Shown: positions 34,736 to 45,230 of the stretch, piece by piece
Position numbering within the stretch: the first letter of the stretch is position 1
Layout: each line of letters starts with the position of its first letter
Source of the DNA: Paraburkholderia hayleyella
GTDB lineage: Bacteria > Pseudomonadota > Gammaproteobacteria > Burkholderiales > Burkholderiaceae
Assembly: GCF_009455685.1 (NCBI RefSeq)
Contig: NZ_QPES01000001.1
Location: 186,001-250,000 of the forward strand
Length of the DNA: 64,000 bases
Reading direction: 5' to 3'
Translations under genes and position numbers: made by a program
Notes under the pieces: model-generated
Databases searched by the model: none
Seen by the model: only the letters and a program-made list of their open reading frames with translations
Told to the model about the DNA's origin: nothing

Positions 34736-35662
34736 TTACGGATTCGCCCCGGCTTCGTTGCGAACCCGCGCCAGCAGCGCTTTGCCCGCGCGTGACACAT
34801 TAGGCCGGCCAATCGCCGTCGAAATAAAATCGCCCGCCGCGACGACAGCGTTCAAATCCACGCCCGTGGTAATGCCCAACCCGTGCATCAGATACAGCAC
34901 GTCTTCGGTGGCAACGTTGCCGGTCGCCCCTTTAGCGTAGGGGCAGCCACCGAGACCCGCCACCGAGGCATGAAAAATTTCGATACCGGCTTGCAGCGCC
35001 GCGTAGATATTCACCAGCGCCTGACCATAGGTATCGTGGAAATGTCCCGACAACCGCTCACGCGGAAACACTTGAGATACCGCATGAAATACGGCCTGGG
35101 TCCGGCCGGGCGTGCCAACACCGATGGTGTCGGCAATGTCGATCTCATCGCAGCCCAGCGCAGCAAAGCGTTCGACCACGTCCACCACCGCAGCCACGGG
35201 GACCTCGCCCTGATACGGACAGCCGAGCGCACACGACACACTGCCGCGCACGCGCAAACCGGTCGCCTGCGCAGCCTGCACCACGGGAGCGAAACGCTCG
35301 ATGCTCTGCGCGATGCTGCAATTGATGTTCTTCTGCGAAAACGCTTCACTGGCCGAGCCGAAAATCACGACCTCATCCGCACTCGCGGCCTGCGCACTTT
35401 CAAAGCCCCGCAGGTTAGGGGTCAGCACCGAGTACACCGTGCCCGCCGCGCGCTCGATCTCGGCCATGACTTCAGCGCCATCGGCCATTTGCGGCACCCA
35501 TTTCGGCGAAACAAACGAAGCGGCTTCGATATTGCGAAAGCCGGCAGCGCTGAGCCGGTTAATGAGCTCGATCTTGACTTCAGTCGGAACAAATTCCTTT
35601 TCGTTTTGCAGCCCGTCGCGCGGGCCGACTTCGACGATCTTGACTGCGTGAGGCAACGTCAT
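34736..35662 (-). CDS. Hydroxymethylglutaryl-CoA lyase
   Basis: A 308-residue enzyme that splits 3-hydroxy-3-methylglutaryl-CoA into acetyl-CoA and acetoacetate, the last step of leucine catabolism. Evidence: VEVGPRDGLQNEKEFVPT near the N-terminus (catalytic Arg-Asp and metal-binding region), AASFVSPKWVPQMAD near residue 48, GHFHDTYGQAL near residue 200 (metal-binding H-x-H) and the family signature SVAGLGGCPYAKGATGN near residue 228 with the active-site Cys. ATG 35662 is preceded by ggcaggag at the right distance; the upstream ATG at 35680 would overlap that site. The rest of the leucine/isovalerate pathway is not in the window. Confidence 0.93.
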   Translation of the reverse strand: MTLPHAVKIVEVGPRDGLQNEKEFVPTEVKIELINRLSAAGFRNIEAASFVSPKWVPQMADGAEVMAEIERAAGTVYSVLTPNLRGFESAQAASADEVVIFGSASEAFSQKNINCSIAQSIERFAPVVQAAQATGLRVRGSVSCALGCPYQGEVPVAAVVDVVERFAALGCDEIDIADTIGVGTPGRTQAVFHAVSQVFPRERLSGHFHDTYGQALVNIYAALQAGIEIFHASVAGLGGCPYAKGATGNVATEDVLYLMHGLGITTGVDLNAVVAAGDFISTAIGRPNVSRAGKALLARVRNEAGANP

Positions 35663-35717
35663 GTTGAACTCCTGCCGCATGCAAGCGGCCTGTTTAAGAA
35701 AGGTGTGAGCGCCACGC

Positions 35718-36659
35718 TCAATAGCCGCGCTGGCGCTCCACGATGCCGCTGATCGCTTCGCCTCGCATCAACGCTGTCATCTTCTGCACGATCTGTGCGA
35801 TTCCTTCCTTGCGCTGGGTTTGAGCCGAGCAATGAGGCGTGATCGTGATGCGTGGATCGCCCCAGAACGGATGCATCTGCGGTAACGGCTCCTGGCTGAA
35901 AACATCGAGTGTGGCAGCAGCAAGCTGGCCATCGGCGAGCGCGGCAAGCAAATCGTCCTCCACCAGATGCGCACCACGCGCGACGTTGATCAGGCGTGCG
36001 CCGCGCGCGAGCCGCGAAAACGTGTGCGCATTCAATACGCCACGGGTATCGGGTGTATGCGGTAGCAGATTCACCAGAACCTGCACCCCTTCCAGAAATG
36101 CATCGAACTGTGTCTCACCGGCATAAGTGGCGACACCATCGAGCTGCTTCGGATGACGGCTGAAGCCTCGCACCGGCAAGCCGAGCGCCGCGAGCGCTTG
36201 CGCCACCTGCGCCCCCAGCACGCCCAAGCCAAGCACCCCGACAGTGAACGATTCACGCGGATGCGGCTCAAGTTCCTGCCAGCGATGCTGGGCCTGCAGC
36301 TGCGCGTAATCATCAAAACGCCGCAAATAACGCAGCACGGCATAGGTGACGTATTCGATCATCTGCTGCGCCATGCCGCCGTCTTCAAGACGCACGAGCG
36401 GCACATCGGGTGGCAGCACACCGGGAAATTCATGCTCAAGCGCCAGAATCGCATCGACCCCTGCGCCCAAATTGAACACCGCACGCAGATTCGCACGCGG
36501 GCCAAGCAGTTCGCGCGGCGGATGCCAGACCAGGATGAAATCCGCTGGGCCATCGTCACCGGGCTGCCATTCGCGCAGGCTCGCTTGCGGCAGCGCACAT
36601 GCAAGATCGTGCAGCCACTCGGCAGCGCTAGGGTCCGACATATAAAAAAGAAGATTCAT
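35718..36659 (-). CDS. ghrA: D-2-hydroxyacid dehydrogenase, glyoxylate/hydroxypyruvate reductase A-like
   Basis: A 313-residue NAD(P)H-dependent reductase of the D-isomer 2-hydroxyacid dehydrogenase family, close in size and pattern to GhrA, which reduces glyoxylate to glycolate and hydroxypyruvate to glycerate. The nucleotide-binding motif is [17 protein letters not shown] (residues ~140-156). The catalytic Arg is in [14 protein letters not shown] near 228, the Glu in [12 protein letters not shown] near 258, and the His in [12 protein letters not shown] near 278. The ATG at 36659 is chosen because the longer frame to 36914 is basic and unlike the family. It is divergent from the hydrolase at 37078 across a 418-base gap. 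Confidence 0.88.
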   Translation of the reverse strand: MNLLFYMSDPSAAEWLHDLACALPQASLREWQPGDDGPADFILVWHPPRELLGPRANLRAVFNLGAGVDAILALEHEFPGVLPPDVPLVRLEDGGMAQQMIEYVTYAVLRYLRRFDDYAQLQAQHRWQELEPHPRESFTVGVLGLGVLGAQVAQALAALGLPVRGFSRHPKQLDGVATYAGETQFDAFLEGVQVLVNLLPHTPDTRGVLNAHTFSRLARGARLINVARGAHLVEDDLLAALADGQLAAATLDVFSQEPLPQMHPFWGDPRITITPHCSAQTQRKEGIAQIVQKMTALMRGEAISGIVERQRGY

Positions 36660-37077
36660 GGGCGCATGAGGAACGGAAAACCTGAAGGGCGCTGCCAGGC
36701 AGCGGTGGTATCGCGCGGCATGACGGCTAGCGCTATCTGATGGTCTGACAAACCGAAATCGACCCATGTCTTCGAACTGCGGCCTTCCGGACAACCGTGC
36801 TCGACGCCGTAGAACACCCGCGCATAGACGCGGCGGCTCACGGCAAAAGCCAGATGAAATAGCGCGAGCGCATGTGGCGCAAAGCAAGCGTAACAGCCAT
36901 GACGTCTTCTGCATTCATGGGCGGGGCTCATTTTACGGTTTCGCCGGATGGAGCGGTTGAGCCCCCATGCCAGGAGATAAGCAAAGCACGAAAAATTTGT
37001 TCGCCGCGCCGCTCATCCACGCCACAATCGGGCTCATCGCGCTACCGCCATGCACGGCGAAGGGCGAAGGGCGAACG
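36660..37077. other. Divergent intergenic region between ghrA-like and small hydrolase genes
   Basis: 418 bases that must hold promoters for both genes. I see only a short direct repeat (gcgaaggg twice near 37060-37076) just before the hydrolase start. No palindrome or structured leader was found. Confidence 0.45.
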
Positions 37078-37713
37078 ATGAGGAGGATCATGGTTTCATG
37101 CAACCCAACCTTATGGCCACCACGGCTCGTGACGATGGCGGGCTTGCACGGCAGCGAAGACGCGCACTGGCAAACCTGGCTGGAACGGCAATTCGTCCGT
37201 TCATTGCGCGTCGAACAGGACGACTGGGATGCGCCTGACCTCACGCGCTGGTCACAGGCGTTGCATGCGCGGCTCGCTCGTGAACGTGGGCCGTTTGTAC
37301 TGGCGGCGCACAGCTTTGGCTGCCTCGCTAGCGCTCACGCGCTGCTGCAAACGCCTACCGCAGCGAGCGCGGAGATTGTCGGCGTGCTGTTAGTCGCGCC
37401 CGCAAGCCCCGCCAAATTCGCCACGGCCAAGGCCTTCGACCCGCGCCGCCTGCGCGTGCCATCGATTCTGATCGGCAGCGAAACCGATCCGTGGATGACG
37501 CTGGAAGGCTCGCGCGAGTTGGCCCGGCATTTAGGCAGTGCGTTCGTCAACCTGGGGGATGCGGGGCATATCAACACCGCAGCCGGTTTCGGGCCATGGC
37601 CGCGCGCGAGGCGCTATATCGACACCCTCGTGCATTGCGCCGCGCAGCAACGGCGTCACCCCCCTGTGGCGTTGAATCTGCTCGATGCCCTGACGCAGCC
37701 AACGCTCAACTGA
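37078..37713 (+). CDS. RBBP9/YdeN-family alpha/beta hydrolase
   Basis: A 211-residue single-domain serine hydrolase of the RBBP9/YdeN (DUF1234, PF06821) group. The catalytic triad is visible: Ser in VLAAHSFGCLAS (near residue 83), Asp in ILIGSETDPWMT (near residue 142) and His in GDAGHINTAAGFG (near residue 167). The opening GLHGSEDAHWQTWLE is the family N-terminal signature. The substrate is unknown for most bacterial members. ATG 37078 and ATG 37090 are both possible: the second follows AGGAGG closely, with only three bases between. Cytosolic. Confidence 0.85.
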   Translation: MRRIMVSCNPTLWPPRLVTMAGLHGSEDAHWQTWLERQFVRSLRVEQDDWDAPDLTRWSQALHARLARERGPFVLAAHSFGCLASAHALLQTPTAASAEIVGVLLVAPASPAKFATAKAFDPRRLRVPSILIGSETDPWMTLEGSRELARHLGSAFVNLGDAGHINTAAGFGPWPRARRYIDTLVHCAAQQRRHPPVALNLLDALTQPTLN

Positions 37714-37822
37714 AATCCAGCCCAAGGACGGGCTGCGAACATTTCGCTAGAATCCGCGACACAGTCGATAGGCCACGCGCCCGGCTCAATCACAAGACTC
37801 AACATTCATACGCGGAGACTCC

Positions 37823-38857
37823 ATGACAGACATCCCACGCGCATCACGCTGGCTCACGGCATGTCTGAGCAGCCTGATAACCCTGACGCTGACAGCAGGC
37901 AATATCCCGGCGGCTCTGGCTGATACCTCGCTGCTCAACGTGTCATACGACGTGACACGCGAGCTCTACAAAGACATCAACGCCAGCTTCAGCGCGGCCT
38001 ATCAGAAGCAAACGGGCAAACGCATCACGCTGCGCCAGTCGCATGGCGCCTCCAGTGCCCAAGCGCTAGCCGTGCTGCAAGGCTTGCAGGCGGATGTCGT
38101 GACGATGAACCAGCCCAATGATATCGACCTGCTCGCCGAACGCGGCCACCTGCTGCCAGTTAACTGGCGCGCCCGGCTGCCCTATCGCAGCGCGCCTTAC
38201 ACCACGACCATGGTGTTCCTCGTGCGCCATGGCAATCCCAAACACATCACTGACTGGAGCGATCTCGCCAAGCCTGGCGTACAAGTCGTGATAGCCAATC
38301 CGAAGACGTCGGGCAATGGCCGCTATGCGTATCTGGCTGCATGGGGCTATCGCAGGCAGCAAGGCGGCACCGATCCCCAGGCGCTCGAGTTCGTGAAGGC
38401 CATCGTGCGTAACGTGCCCGTGCTGGATAGCGGTGGCCGCGGCGCGACCACCACGTTCACGCAACGCGGAATCGGCGACGTGCTGGTGACCTTCGAAAAC
38501 GAAGTGGCGTTAATCGACAGGGGTGTGGGGGCGAAGGATTTCGATGCTGTGTATCCCTCGGTGAGCCTGCTGGCCGAGCCGCCCGTGGCGATCGTGGACA
38601 AGGTGGTGGACAAGCGCGGTACGCGCCAGGCGGCTCAGGCTTATCTCGACTATCTGTACACCAGCCCCGCGCAGGAAATCATCGCACGTCACCATTTACG
38701 GCCGCGCGACCCCGCCGTGCTGGCGCAGCACGCCAACGAATTCAAACCGCTCAGAACCTTCACCGTGGAGCAGATGTTCGGCAGTTGGCAACAGGCGCAG
38801 AAAACCCATTTCTCCGATGGCGGGACGTTCGATCAGATCGTCGTCGAGCGGAAGTAA
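37823..38857 (+). CDS. sbp: Periplasmic sulfate-binding protein of ABC transporter
   Basis: A 344-residue secreted protein. An N-terminal signal peptide (residues ~1-33, ending AALAD) precedes LLNVSYDVTRELYKDIN, the standard start of mature Sbp/CysP. Family motifs follow: RQSHGASSAQALAVLQGL near residue 73, ADVVTMNQPNDID near 93, NPKTSGNGRYAYLAAWGY near 160 (sulfate-binding S-G and backbone contacts), and GRGATTTFTQRGIGDVLVTFENE near 212. It binds sulfate or thiosulfate for delivery to CysT/CysW/CysA. Those permease and ATPase genes are not adjacent; the next gene is bioB on the opposite strand, so this is a stand-alone copy that would use a transporter encoded elsewhere. A ggag ribosome site precedes ATG 37823. 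Confidence 0.92.
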   Translation: MTDIPRASRWLTACLSSLITLTLTAGNIPAALADTSLLNVSYDVTRELYKDINASFSAAYQKQTGKRITLRQSHGASSAQALAVLQGLQADVVTMNQPNDIDLLAERGHLLPVNWRARLPYRSAPYTTTMVFLVRHGNPKHITDWSDLAKPGVQVVIANPKTSGNGRYAYLAAWGYRRQQGGTDPQALEFVKAIVRNVPVLDSGGRGATTTFTQRGIGDVLVTFENEVALIDRGVGAKDFDAVYPSVSLLAEPPVAIVDKVVDKRGTRQAAQAYLDYLYTSPAQEIIARHHLRPRDPAVLAQHANEFKPLRTFTVEQMFGSWQQAQKTHFSDGGTFDQIVVERK

Positions 38858-38914
38858 ACAGGTCTTGGAGGCGATCTTCGAGGCCTTCGCGCTGGCCAGG
38901 TGCCGCGCTGGCGC

Positions 38915-39991
38915 TCACACCGTCCGCGCCGCAGCGGGCTCTGCCGCTGAGGCGGGCGCGGCGCTTTCCGCCTTCATGCCCAGCCGTTCAAGCAGTTGGC
39001 GATCGGTCTGGGCTTGCGGGTTAGACGTGGTCAGCAGCTGATCGCCATAGAAAAACGAATTCGCCCCCGCCAGCAGGCACAGCGCTTGCAACGCTTCATC
39101 CATCTGCTCACGGCCCGCTGACAGGCGCACCATCGCACGCGGCATCGTGATACGCGCCACCGCGATCGTGCGCACGAATTCAAACGGATCAAGCGCTTCG
39201 GTCCCGGTAAGCGGCGTGCCTTCCACCTGCACCAGGTTATTGATCGGCACAGACTCAGGGTAGGGATCCATATTGGCCAGTTGCGCGATCAGGCCCGCGC
39301 GCTCCCGGCGCGATTCGCCTAGCCCGACAATCCCGCCGCAGCACACGTTAATGCCCGCATCGCGCACACGCTCCAGCGTATCGAGACGGTCCTGGTAGGT
39401 CCGCGTTGTAATGATCTGGCCATAGAACTCGGGCGAAGTATCCAGATTGTGGTTGTAGTAATCGAGTCCGGCTTCGCGCAAGCCTTGTGCCTGATGCGCC
39501 TCAAGCATACCCAGCGTGACGCAGGTTTCCAGCCCCAACGCTTTCACACCGCGAATCATCTCCTTGATCGGCTCAAGATGCCGGTCTTTCGGATTGCGCC
39601 AGGCCGCGCCCATGCAAAATCGCGTCGCACCCTGCTGCCGTGCCACCCGTGCGGCAGCCAGCACATCATCGACTGGCATCAGCTTGTCCGCCTTGAGCCC
39701 CGTGTCGTGATGCACCGATTGCGGACAGTACGAACAATCCTCTTCGCAGCCGCCTGTTTTGATCGAGAGCAACGTCGAAAGCTGGACCGTATTCGCCTCG
39801 AAATGCGTGCGATGTACCTGTTGCGCACGAAACAGTAAATCGTTGAAGGGCAGCTCGTACAGTGCGATTAAATCGGCCACCCGCCAGCGGGCTTCGGCCT
39901 GAGTGGACACTTGAGTTTGAGTTTGCTGAACCTGGGTATGAGTCGCTTCATTAGCCGGAATCGCTGGTGTGGAAAGTGAAGACGTAGTCAT
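38915..39991 (-). CDS. bioB: Biotin synthase
   Basis: A 358-residue radical-SAM enzyme that inserts sulfur into dethiobiotin to make biotin. The 4Fe-4S binding motif is [13 protein letters not shown] (C-x3-C-x2-C, near residue 74). The 2Fe-2S cluster ligands lie in [20 protein letters not shown] and [13 protein letters not shown], and the conserved Arg in [19 protein letters not shown]. The N-terminal ~30 residues are a Gln/Thr-rich extension beyond the family core, and the C-terminus is Ala-rich. It is the last gene of bioAFDB, starting at 39991 with a four-base overlap with bioD, so translation is coupled. Confidence 0.95.
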   Translation of the reverse strand: MTTSSLSTPAIPANEATHTQVQQTQTQVSTQAEARWRVADLIALYELPFNDLLFRAQQVHRTHFEANTVQLSTLLSIKTGGCEEDCSYCPQSVHHDTGLKADKLMPVDDVLAAARVARQQGATRFCMGAAWRNPKDRHLEPIKEMIRGVKALGLETCVTLGMLEAHQAQGLREAGLDYYNHNLDTSPEFYGQIITTRTYQDRLDTLERVRDAGINVCCGGIVGLGESRRERAGLIAQLANMDPYPESVPINNLVQVEGTPLTGTEALDPFEFVRTIAVARITMPRAMVRLSAGREQMDEALQALCLLAGANSFFYGDQLLTTSNPQAQTDRQLLERLGMKAESAAPASAAEPAAARTV

Positions 39992-40728
39992 GAGGGCGTG
40001 GCTCCTTGTGATTGAAGCGCATGCAAGAGCCGCGCGGCGTCGAGATGACGCGCGGCCTGTTGCGGCGCGCTGGGTGTCAGGTGCGGCACATGGCCAAGCA
40101 GCGGCGCGTGGTACTGGCGCTCCAGCCGCATGCTGAGCGCCGCGACGTTCTCGGCGGCGAACGGCATCGCTGGGTCGATCTGGTTCGCCACCCAACCCAC
40201 CAGCCGCAACCCGCGTGCCGCGATGGCTTCGGCACTCAGCAGCGCATGGCTGATGCAGCCCAGCCGCATGCCGACGACTAGCACCACGGGCAGATTCAGC
40301 GCGCAAGCCAGGTCTGCGGTATCGAGCGTTTCCGTCAGCGGCACACGAAAACCACCGACGCCTTCGACCACCACCACATCGGCCCGCTGCCGTGCCATGG
40401 CGTGACACGCGAGAATCGGCGCGATCTCGAGCGTCACCCCTTCCTGGGCTGCGGCCAGATGCGGGGCAATCGCGGCGCGCAGCAGAAACGGCGTGCGCAT
40501 GGCAGGCGGCAGCACCACGCTGGCCGCCGCATCGAGCTGATCGGCATCGTCGTTGTGCCAGATGCCATCGATTTCATGCGCGCCAGCTGCAACCGGCTTC
40601 AGCGCCGCCGTGCGCAAACCCAGCGCATTCAAGCCATGCAGCAACGCGGCGCTCACCAGCGTCTTGCCGATCTCGGTATCGGTACCGGTAACAAAAACCG
40701 AACACACGCCCGCCACCGCGCCGCTCAT
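39988..40728 (-). CDS. bioD: Dethiobiotin synthetase
   Basis: A 246-residue P-loop enzyme that closes the ureido ring of biotin using CO2 and ATP to convert 7,8-diaminopelargonate to dethiobiotin. The ATP-binding loop is [19 protein letters not shown] (residues ~12-30), the carbamate/substrate site is [10 protein letters not shown] (near 36), and [13 protein letters not shown] (near 117) is the conserved E-G-[AV]-G-G motif. It overlaps bioF by four bases at its start and bioB by four at its end. Confidence 0.94.
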   Translation of the reverse strand: MSGAVAGVCSVFVTGTDTEIGKTLVSAALLHGLNALGLRTAALKPVAAGAHEIDGIWHNDDADQLDAAASVVLPPAMRTPFLLRAAIAPHLAAAQEGVTLEIAPILACHAMARQRADVVVVEGVGGFRVPLTETLDTADLACALNLPVVLVVGMRLGCISHALLSAEAIAARGLRLVGWVANQIDPAMPFAAENVAALSMRLERQYHAPLLGHVPHLTPSAPQQAARHLDAARLLHALQSQGATPS

Positions 40729-41915
40729 GCGGCCCTCCGGCTGAGCGAAACGTGACCCAGCGCCGCCTCCAGCCGGTCGAGATCCTCATGCGAATGCCCC
40801 GCCGAGAGCGAGATCCGCAGCCGCGAGGTGCCGACAGGAACAGTCGGAGGCCGAATAGCCGGCACCCACAAGCCCGCCTGGTCAAGCGCGCCGGCCACTT
40901 CGAGCGTGGCCTCATTACTGCCGATAATGAGCGGCTGCACAGCGGTATGCGAATCGACGGGCTGCCAGGGCGTCGTGCGCAACATGGCACGCGTGCGCTC
41001 GATCAGTGTTTGCAAATGCGCGCGGCGCTGGTCGCCTTCCGCGCCACCGATCAAGCGCAGGCTGGCCGAAACCGCGTGCGTCACGGCGGGCACCGAAGCC
41101 GTAGTGAAGATGTAGGTCCGGGCCCGTTGTACAAGCCATTCGATCACTGTCTGGTGCGCGATGACAAACGCACCCGACACGCCAGCAGCCTTGCCTAGCG
41201 TACCGATCAACACCAGATGCGGCGAGCGCAACGCCGCCTGCGCCAGCGCACCACGCCCTTGTGGCCCGAGTACGCCAAAGCCGTGTGCGTCGTCCAGCAC
41301 GAGCCAGGCACCGTGTTTTTCCGCCAGCCCGAGGAGCGCGGCCAGCGGTGCAACGTCGCCATCCATGCTAAACACCGTGTCCGAAACAATCAGCTTGGGC
41401 GTAGCCGATGAAGCTTCAAGCAATGCACCCAGAGCCGTCAGATCGGCATGCGGATAGATTTGCACATCGGCACGGGATAAACGCGCACCGTCGATCAACG
41501 ATGCGTGATTCAGCGCATCGGAAAAAATCGCGGCGCCACGTCCCGCGAGTGCCGTGAGTGTCGCCAGGTTCGCCATATAACCGGTGCTGAAATACAGCGC
41601 ACGCGGTGCATCGACAAACCCTCCAGCGAAACTCGCCAGATCGTCTTCGAGCTGCGCATGAGCTTGTGAATGGCCTCCGAGCAAATGTGAACCACCGCTG
41701 CCCGCGCCATAGCGCCGCACGCCTTCAGACAAGGCCTGCGCGAGCAACGGGTGCGCCGCGAGGCCAAGGTAATCATTGCTGGCAAAACCCGTCACTTCAC
41801 GGCCATCCACCGTCATATGCGCCGCACATGGTGTCTGTGCCACACGGCGGCGGCGACGCAAACCCTGTGCGTCGAGGACTTGCAAGTTGTGTTCAAGCGT
41901 ATCGAGCAGATGCAT
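40725..41915 (-). CDS. bioF: 8-amino-7-oxononanoate synthase
   Basis: A 396-residue PLP enzyme of the alpha-oxoamine synthase family that condenses pimeloyl-thioester with L-alanine. Family positions include [15 protein letters not shown] (residues ~44-58), [19 protein letters not shown] (near 72), [12 protein letters not shown] (near 136), [17 protein letters not shown] (near 203; PLP-binding Asp and His) and [15 protein letters not shown] (near 235), where the Lys forms the Schiff base. ATG 41915 coincides with the last base of bioA, and the stop overlaps bioD by four bases, so all four bio genes form one coupled unit. Confidence 0.95.
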   Translation of the reverse strand: MHLLDTLEHNLQVLDAQGLRRRRRVAQTPCAAHMTVDGREVTGFASNDYLGLAAHPLLAQALSEGVRRYGAGSGGSHLLGGHSQAHAQLEDDLASFAGGFVDAPRALYFSTGYMANLATLTALAGRGAAIFSDALNHASLIDGARLSRADVQIYPHADLTALGALLEASSATPKLIVSDTVFSMDGDVAPLAALLGLAEKHGAWLVLDDAHGFGVLGPQGRGALAQAALRSPHLVLIGTLGKAAGVSGAFVIAHQTVIEWLVQRARTYIFTTASVPAVTHAVSASLRLIGGAEGDQRRAHLQTLIERTRAMLRTTPWQPVDSHTAVQPLIIGSNEATLEVAGALDQAGLWVPAIRPPTVPVGTSRLRISLSAGHSHEDLDRLEAALGHVSLSRRAA

Positions 41916-43279
41916 TAGCAATGTTCCAGAAGCGTGGCATCGAGACTCTCGTGCGTTCGCGCAGCCAGCCACGTGAGTTCATCGGGTTCAAGGATGTAAG
42001 GCGGCATCAGATACACGGTCGTGCCAATGGGGCGCAACAGGAGTTCGCGCGACAACGCGTGTTCGAAGAAGCGGCGCGAGAACGTGCGCGCGTGGCGGGC
42101 ATCGTCGAGTACCGCATCGAACGCGAAAATCGTGCCGCACTGACGCAGGTTGCGTACCTGCGGATGCACCGCGAGCGGTGCGAGTGCGGTGCGCAGAAGC
42201 GCTGATTTTTCCGCGTTGACGGCTAGCACGTTGTCGCTGGCGAACAGATCGAGGGTGGCCAGCGCGGCGCGGCAGGCCAGCGGATTGCCCGTGTACGAAT
42301 GCGAATGCAAAAAGCCGCGGGTCGTATCGTCGTCATAAAACGCGGCAAAGATATCGTCGCGCGACAACACCAGCGACAGCGGCAGATACCCGCCGCTAAT
42401 ACCCTTCGACAGGCACAGCAAATCTGGCCAGATGCCCGCCTGTTCGCAGGCAAAGAAGGTACCGGTGCGGCCGCAGCCCACCGCGATTTCATCCGCGATC
42501 AGATGCACCTCGTAGCGATCGCACAGCGCTCTCAGCCCGGTAAGGTACGAAGGGTGATGCATCGCCATGCCCGCCGCACACTGCACCAGCGGCTCGACAA
42601 TCAGCGCGGCGATGCTGTTGCTGCGTGCTTCGAGCAACACCCGCACGTCCTCGAGCGCACGCGCCGCCACGGCAGCCGCATCCTCCCCCTCCTGGGCCTG
42701 CCGTGCATCAGGTGAAGCCACAACATGCGCCTGACGGATCAGCGGATCGTAAGCATCTTTGAACAAGGCCACATCGGTGACGCCTAACGCACCCAGTGTC
42801 TCGCCGTGATAACCGTGCGCGACACAGATGAACTCGCGTTTGCCAGCGTGGCCGCGATTACGCCAGGTGTGGAAGCTCATCTTCAATGCGATCTCGACAG
42901 CGGAGGCGCCATCGGAAGCAAAAAACGCATGGCCGAGCGTGTGCTGCGTGAGCGCGGAAAGACGCTCAGCCAGTTCGATGGCACTTCGATGTGTACAGCC
43001 CGCGAGCATGGCGTGTTCCAGCGTATCAAGCTGGTCTTTCAGCGCAGCGTTGATACGCGGGTTGGCATGGCCAAACAGGTTGACCCACCACGAACTGATC
43101 CCATCCAGATAACGCCGGCCCGACTGATCGTAGAGCCACGGTCCCGCACCGCGCGCAACCGGAATCAGTGGCAAGCGTTCGTGATGCTTCATCTGTGTAC
43201 ACGGATGCCACACAGCACGCCGGCTGCGGGCAACCCAGTCGTCATGGTCAGCGCCATGAATGAGGGGCGGGCGATTCAA
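41915..43279 (-). CDS. bioA: Adenosylmethionine-8-amino-7-oxononanoate aminotransferase
   Basis: A 454-residue class III PLP aminotransferase that uses SAM as amino donor to make 7,8-diaminopelargonate. Signatures are [19 protein letters not shown] (residues ~23-41, the BioA-specific W-H-P-[FCY]-[TS]-Q), [18 protein letters not shown] (near 57), [15 protein letters not shown] (near 122), [20 protein letters not shown] (near 254; PLP Asp) and [16 protein letters not shown] (near 282; Schiff-base Lys). The best start is TTG at 43279, preceded by taggag at good spacing; the next in-frame Met is at residue 30 and would remove conserved sequence. First gene of bioAFDB. Confidence 0.95.
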   Translation of the reverse strand: MNRPPLIHGADHDDWVARSRRAVWHPCTQMKHHERLPLIPVARGAGPWLYDQSGRRYLDGISSWWVNLFGHANPRINAALKDQLDTLEHAMLAGCTHRSAIELAERLSALTQHTLGHAFFASDGASAVEIALKMSFHTWRNRGHAGKREFICVAHGYHGETLGALGVTDVALFKDAYDPLIRQAHVVASPDARQAQEGEDAAAVAARALEDVRVLLEARSNSIAALIVEPLVQCAAGMAMHHPSYLTGLRALCDRYEVHLIADEIAVGCGRTGTFFACEQAGIWPDLLCLSKGISGGYLPLSLVLSRDDIFAAFYDDDTTRGFLHSHSYTGNPLACRAALATLDLFASDNVLAVNAEKSALLRTALAPLAVHPQVRNLRQCGTIFAFDAVLDDARHARTFSRRFFEHALSRELLLRPIGTTVYLMPPYILEPDELTWLAARTHESLDATLLEHC

Positions 43280-43665
43280 AGCGGCTCCTAAAGACGATGC
43301 ATGAGCATGGCAATGCGTGGGGGATCTCGTGTTGTTCCGGCTACGGCGGCTCGCAGAGTAGCGCTTTACCGCACACGATGCACTAGCGCAAAAATAGGCG
43401 GCGAGATGCGCGGCCTGGGCCTTCGCGGCTGTTCACGACAGCACGAATCCATTCACGCCAGAAGCCCGGAAAAGCCCGTCGATAACGACGGCAAAGTCAT
43501 CGGCCCAATGTGAAAAAAATGCGACGTACAGACAACGCGCACGTGTGATTCACGCGTCGAAGGCAGCAAGGAGAAAAACGTGAGGGAGGGGCAAGGCGGG
43601 GAACAATGCGAGACGGCAAGCGGCAAACACGTCGGCCGAATCGTCCGGCCTGCGCCATGCGTGTT
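43280..43665. other. Intergenic region upstream of bioA
   Basis: 386 bases between bioA (minus) and the 3' end of the secreted hydrolase gene. The bio promoter must lie here. I looked for a long inverted repeat of the BirA-operator type and did not find a convincing one. No gene is supported. Confidence 0.45.
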
Positions 43666-45009
43666 TTATTCGCGGCTGGCGAATGTGTGCCTGACGTTTG
43701 GGCTGTCCGGGCTGTTTAAGCTTTCGTCCGGGCGCCGACTACCCGCATGAGTGGCAGCGGCCTTCGCACTGGCGGCCTGCGCCACCGTCGCGTGATTCCA
43801 GACCACGGCATCGTTGACCGCATACAAGCGGCACGACCCTGCGTTTTGCTGCTCGCAGCGGGTAATAGCGACCGACATCGGATCATCGCCGCCCTCTGCC
43901 CACGACCATGCACCGGCATCGGACACGGCAAACGCACGGCTCGGATACTGGCGCAAAAAGTTGCGATACCCGTTACGGCCCGCCTCATCGAGAAACGGTA
44001 CGGCATTGACCGCATCGAGCGCGGCATAACCGCTGGGCGGTGGCAACGCCGGATCAGCCACGTGATACAGCACACGCGTAGGCATGCCGCTTTGCGCCAG
44101 AAAGGCTTCAACCGGTAACCACCAGAGGCGCAAGCCATCGCGCTCCCCGGCCAAGCGATGAGCATCGTCTTTGTAATGACCGATATCGATCCGGATGGCC
44201 TGGGCGCCATGCCCGATAAAAGCGCTGTACATCCGTGCGACAAGCTCGGCAGACCAGACCGAATCGTTATCGCCATACAACCACAGCGAGGGCACGGGCA
44301 CGGCTTCGCCATAGCGGCCGAACGCGCGCGTCAGGTTGTCTTGCCAGCCCGTGCAGGCATCCTGCCGCAGCCCCCCCGCGAAATTGAGCAGTGCTCGCAC
44401 GCCCGGCGCGGCTTCGCTACCATAGGCGATGGTTGCCAGCCCCCCATGCGACGTACCGGCAACCGCGATATGCTGCGCATCGACATAAGGCTGCTGCGCC
44501 ATGAACCGTACAGTGGCGGCGACATCGGCGGCCTGGCTCAGGCCATTGCGCTCGACATCACAGCCATCTTGCTGATACACGCCATCGGAATGCGCAAAAC
44601 CACGCCGGTTCGGCGCGATCACCACGTAACCACGACGCACGAATTCTCGGGCGAAAGTCAGCGGCTCGCTGCGCGGCTGCAAACGCGGGTCCCCCGCGAT
44701 CTTGCCGTGGTTAAACACCATCAGGGGAAAGGGGCCCGGACCCTCCGGCTTGTAGAGCGTGGCCTCCAGCGTGAGCGAGCCCGGCTCATCCACGGGAATC
44801 CGGATGACTTGCGCGTTGAGCGTGGCCTCAGGCAGCCAGCTATCGTCATTCAGCGTCAGACGCGGCACATCCGCGCGCGCCAGCGGGCCTGGCAAGGCCG
44901 GCCGCACCACCGCGGCAGGAGAGGCCGAACCCGCGTGCGCGCACGGCACAGCCAGCACGACTACCGCACACATCACCCTGCAACGGTTAAACGCTTTGCT
45001 GAACATCAT
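43666..45009 (-). CDS. Secreted alpha/beta hydrolase (dienelactone hydrolase / prolyl oligopeptidase-like)
   Basis: A 447-residue exported hydrolase. A signal peptide (residues ~1-26, VLAVPCAHA) precedes the mature chain. The alpha/beta hydrolase core has LMVFNHGKIAGDP near residue 96 (oxyanion-hole region), VVIAPNRRGFAHSDG near 130, the nucleophile elbow IAVAGTSHGGLATIAYG near 180 (Ser in G-T-S-H-G-G), SLWLYGDNDSVW near 237 (probable Asp) and DIGHYKDDAHRL near 268 (probable His). A ~130-residue C-terminal region follows that I do not recognise. The role may be esterase- or peptidase-like in the periplasm; the substrate is unknown. Two adjacent ATG codons (45009 and 45006) are possible starts. 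Confidence 0.8.
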   Translation of the reverse strand: MMFSKAFNRCRVMCAVVVLAVPCAHAGSASPAAVVRPALPGPLARADVPRLTLNDDSWLPEATLNAQVIRIPVDEPGSLTLEATLYKPEGPGPFPLMVFNHGKIAGDPRLQPRSEPLTFAREFVRRGYVVIAPNRRGFAHSDGVYQQDGCDVERNGLSQAADVAATVRFMAQQPYVDAQHIAVAGTSHGGLATIAYGSEAAPGVRALLNFAGGLRQDACTGWQDNLTRAFGRYGEAVPVPSLWLYGDNDSVWSAELVARMYSAFIGHGAQAIRIDIGHYKDDAHRLAGERDGLRLWWLPVEAFLAQSGMPTRVLYHVADPALPPPSGYAALDAVNAVPFLDEAGRNGYRNFLRQYPSRAFAVSDAGAWSWAEGGDDPMSVAITRCEQQNAGSCRLYAVNDAVVWNHATVAQAASAKAAATHAGSRRPDESLNSPDSPNVRHTFASRE

Positions 45010-45230
45010 GGAGCGTATTTCGCGTAAAAATTTCGTGAATGCGTCTGTTTGTGAACCCGTGTACTCCAGTGGCGGCGCAATGCAACGCATCCTGACACGG
45101 TTCAGCTCGATCCTGACACGAGCATTCTGCTTCACACAATCAAGGAGAACCCGTGACAGGGTAAGCCTGATCCATGAAACAACGTCGGCACAACGGCAGT
45201 CCAACCATCACAACAGGAGGCACTGAAATC

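Noticed and set aside
43280..43665. Possible BirA operator upstream of bioA
   Set aside because: No convincing inverted repeat of the expected length and spacing was found by eye.
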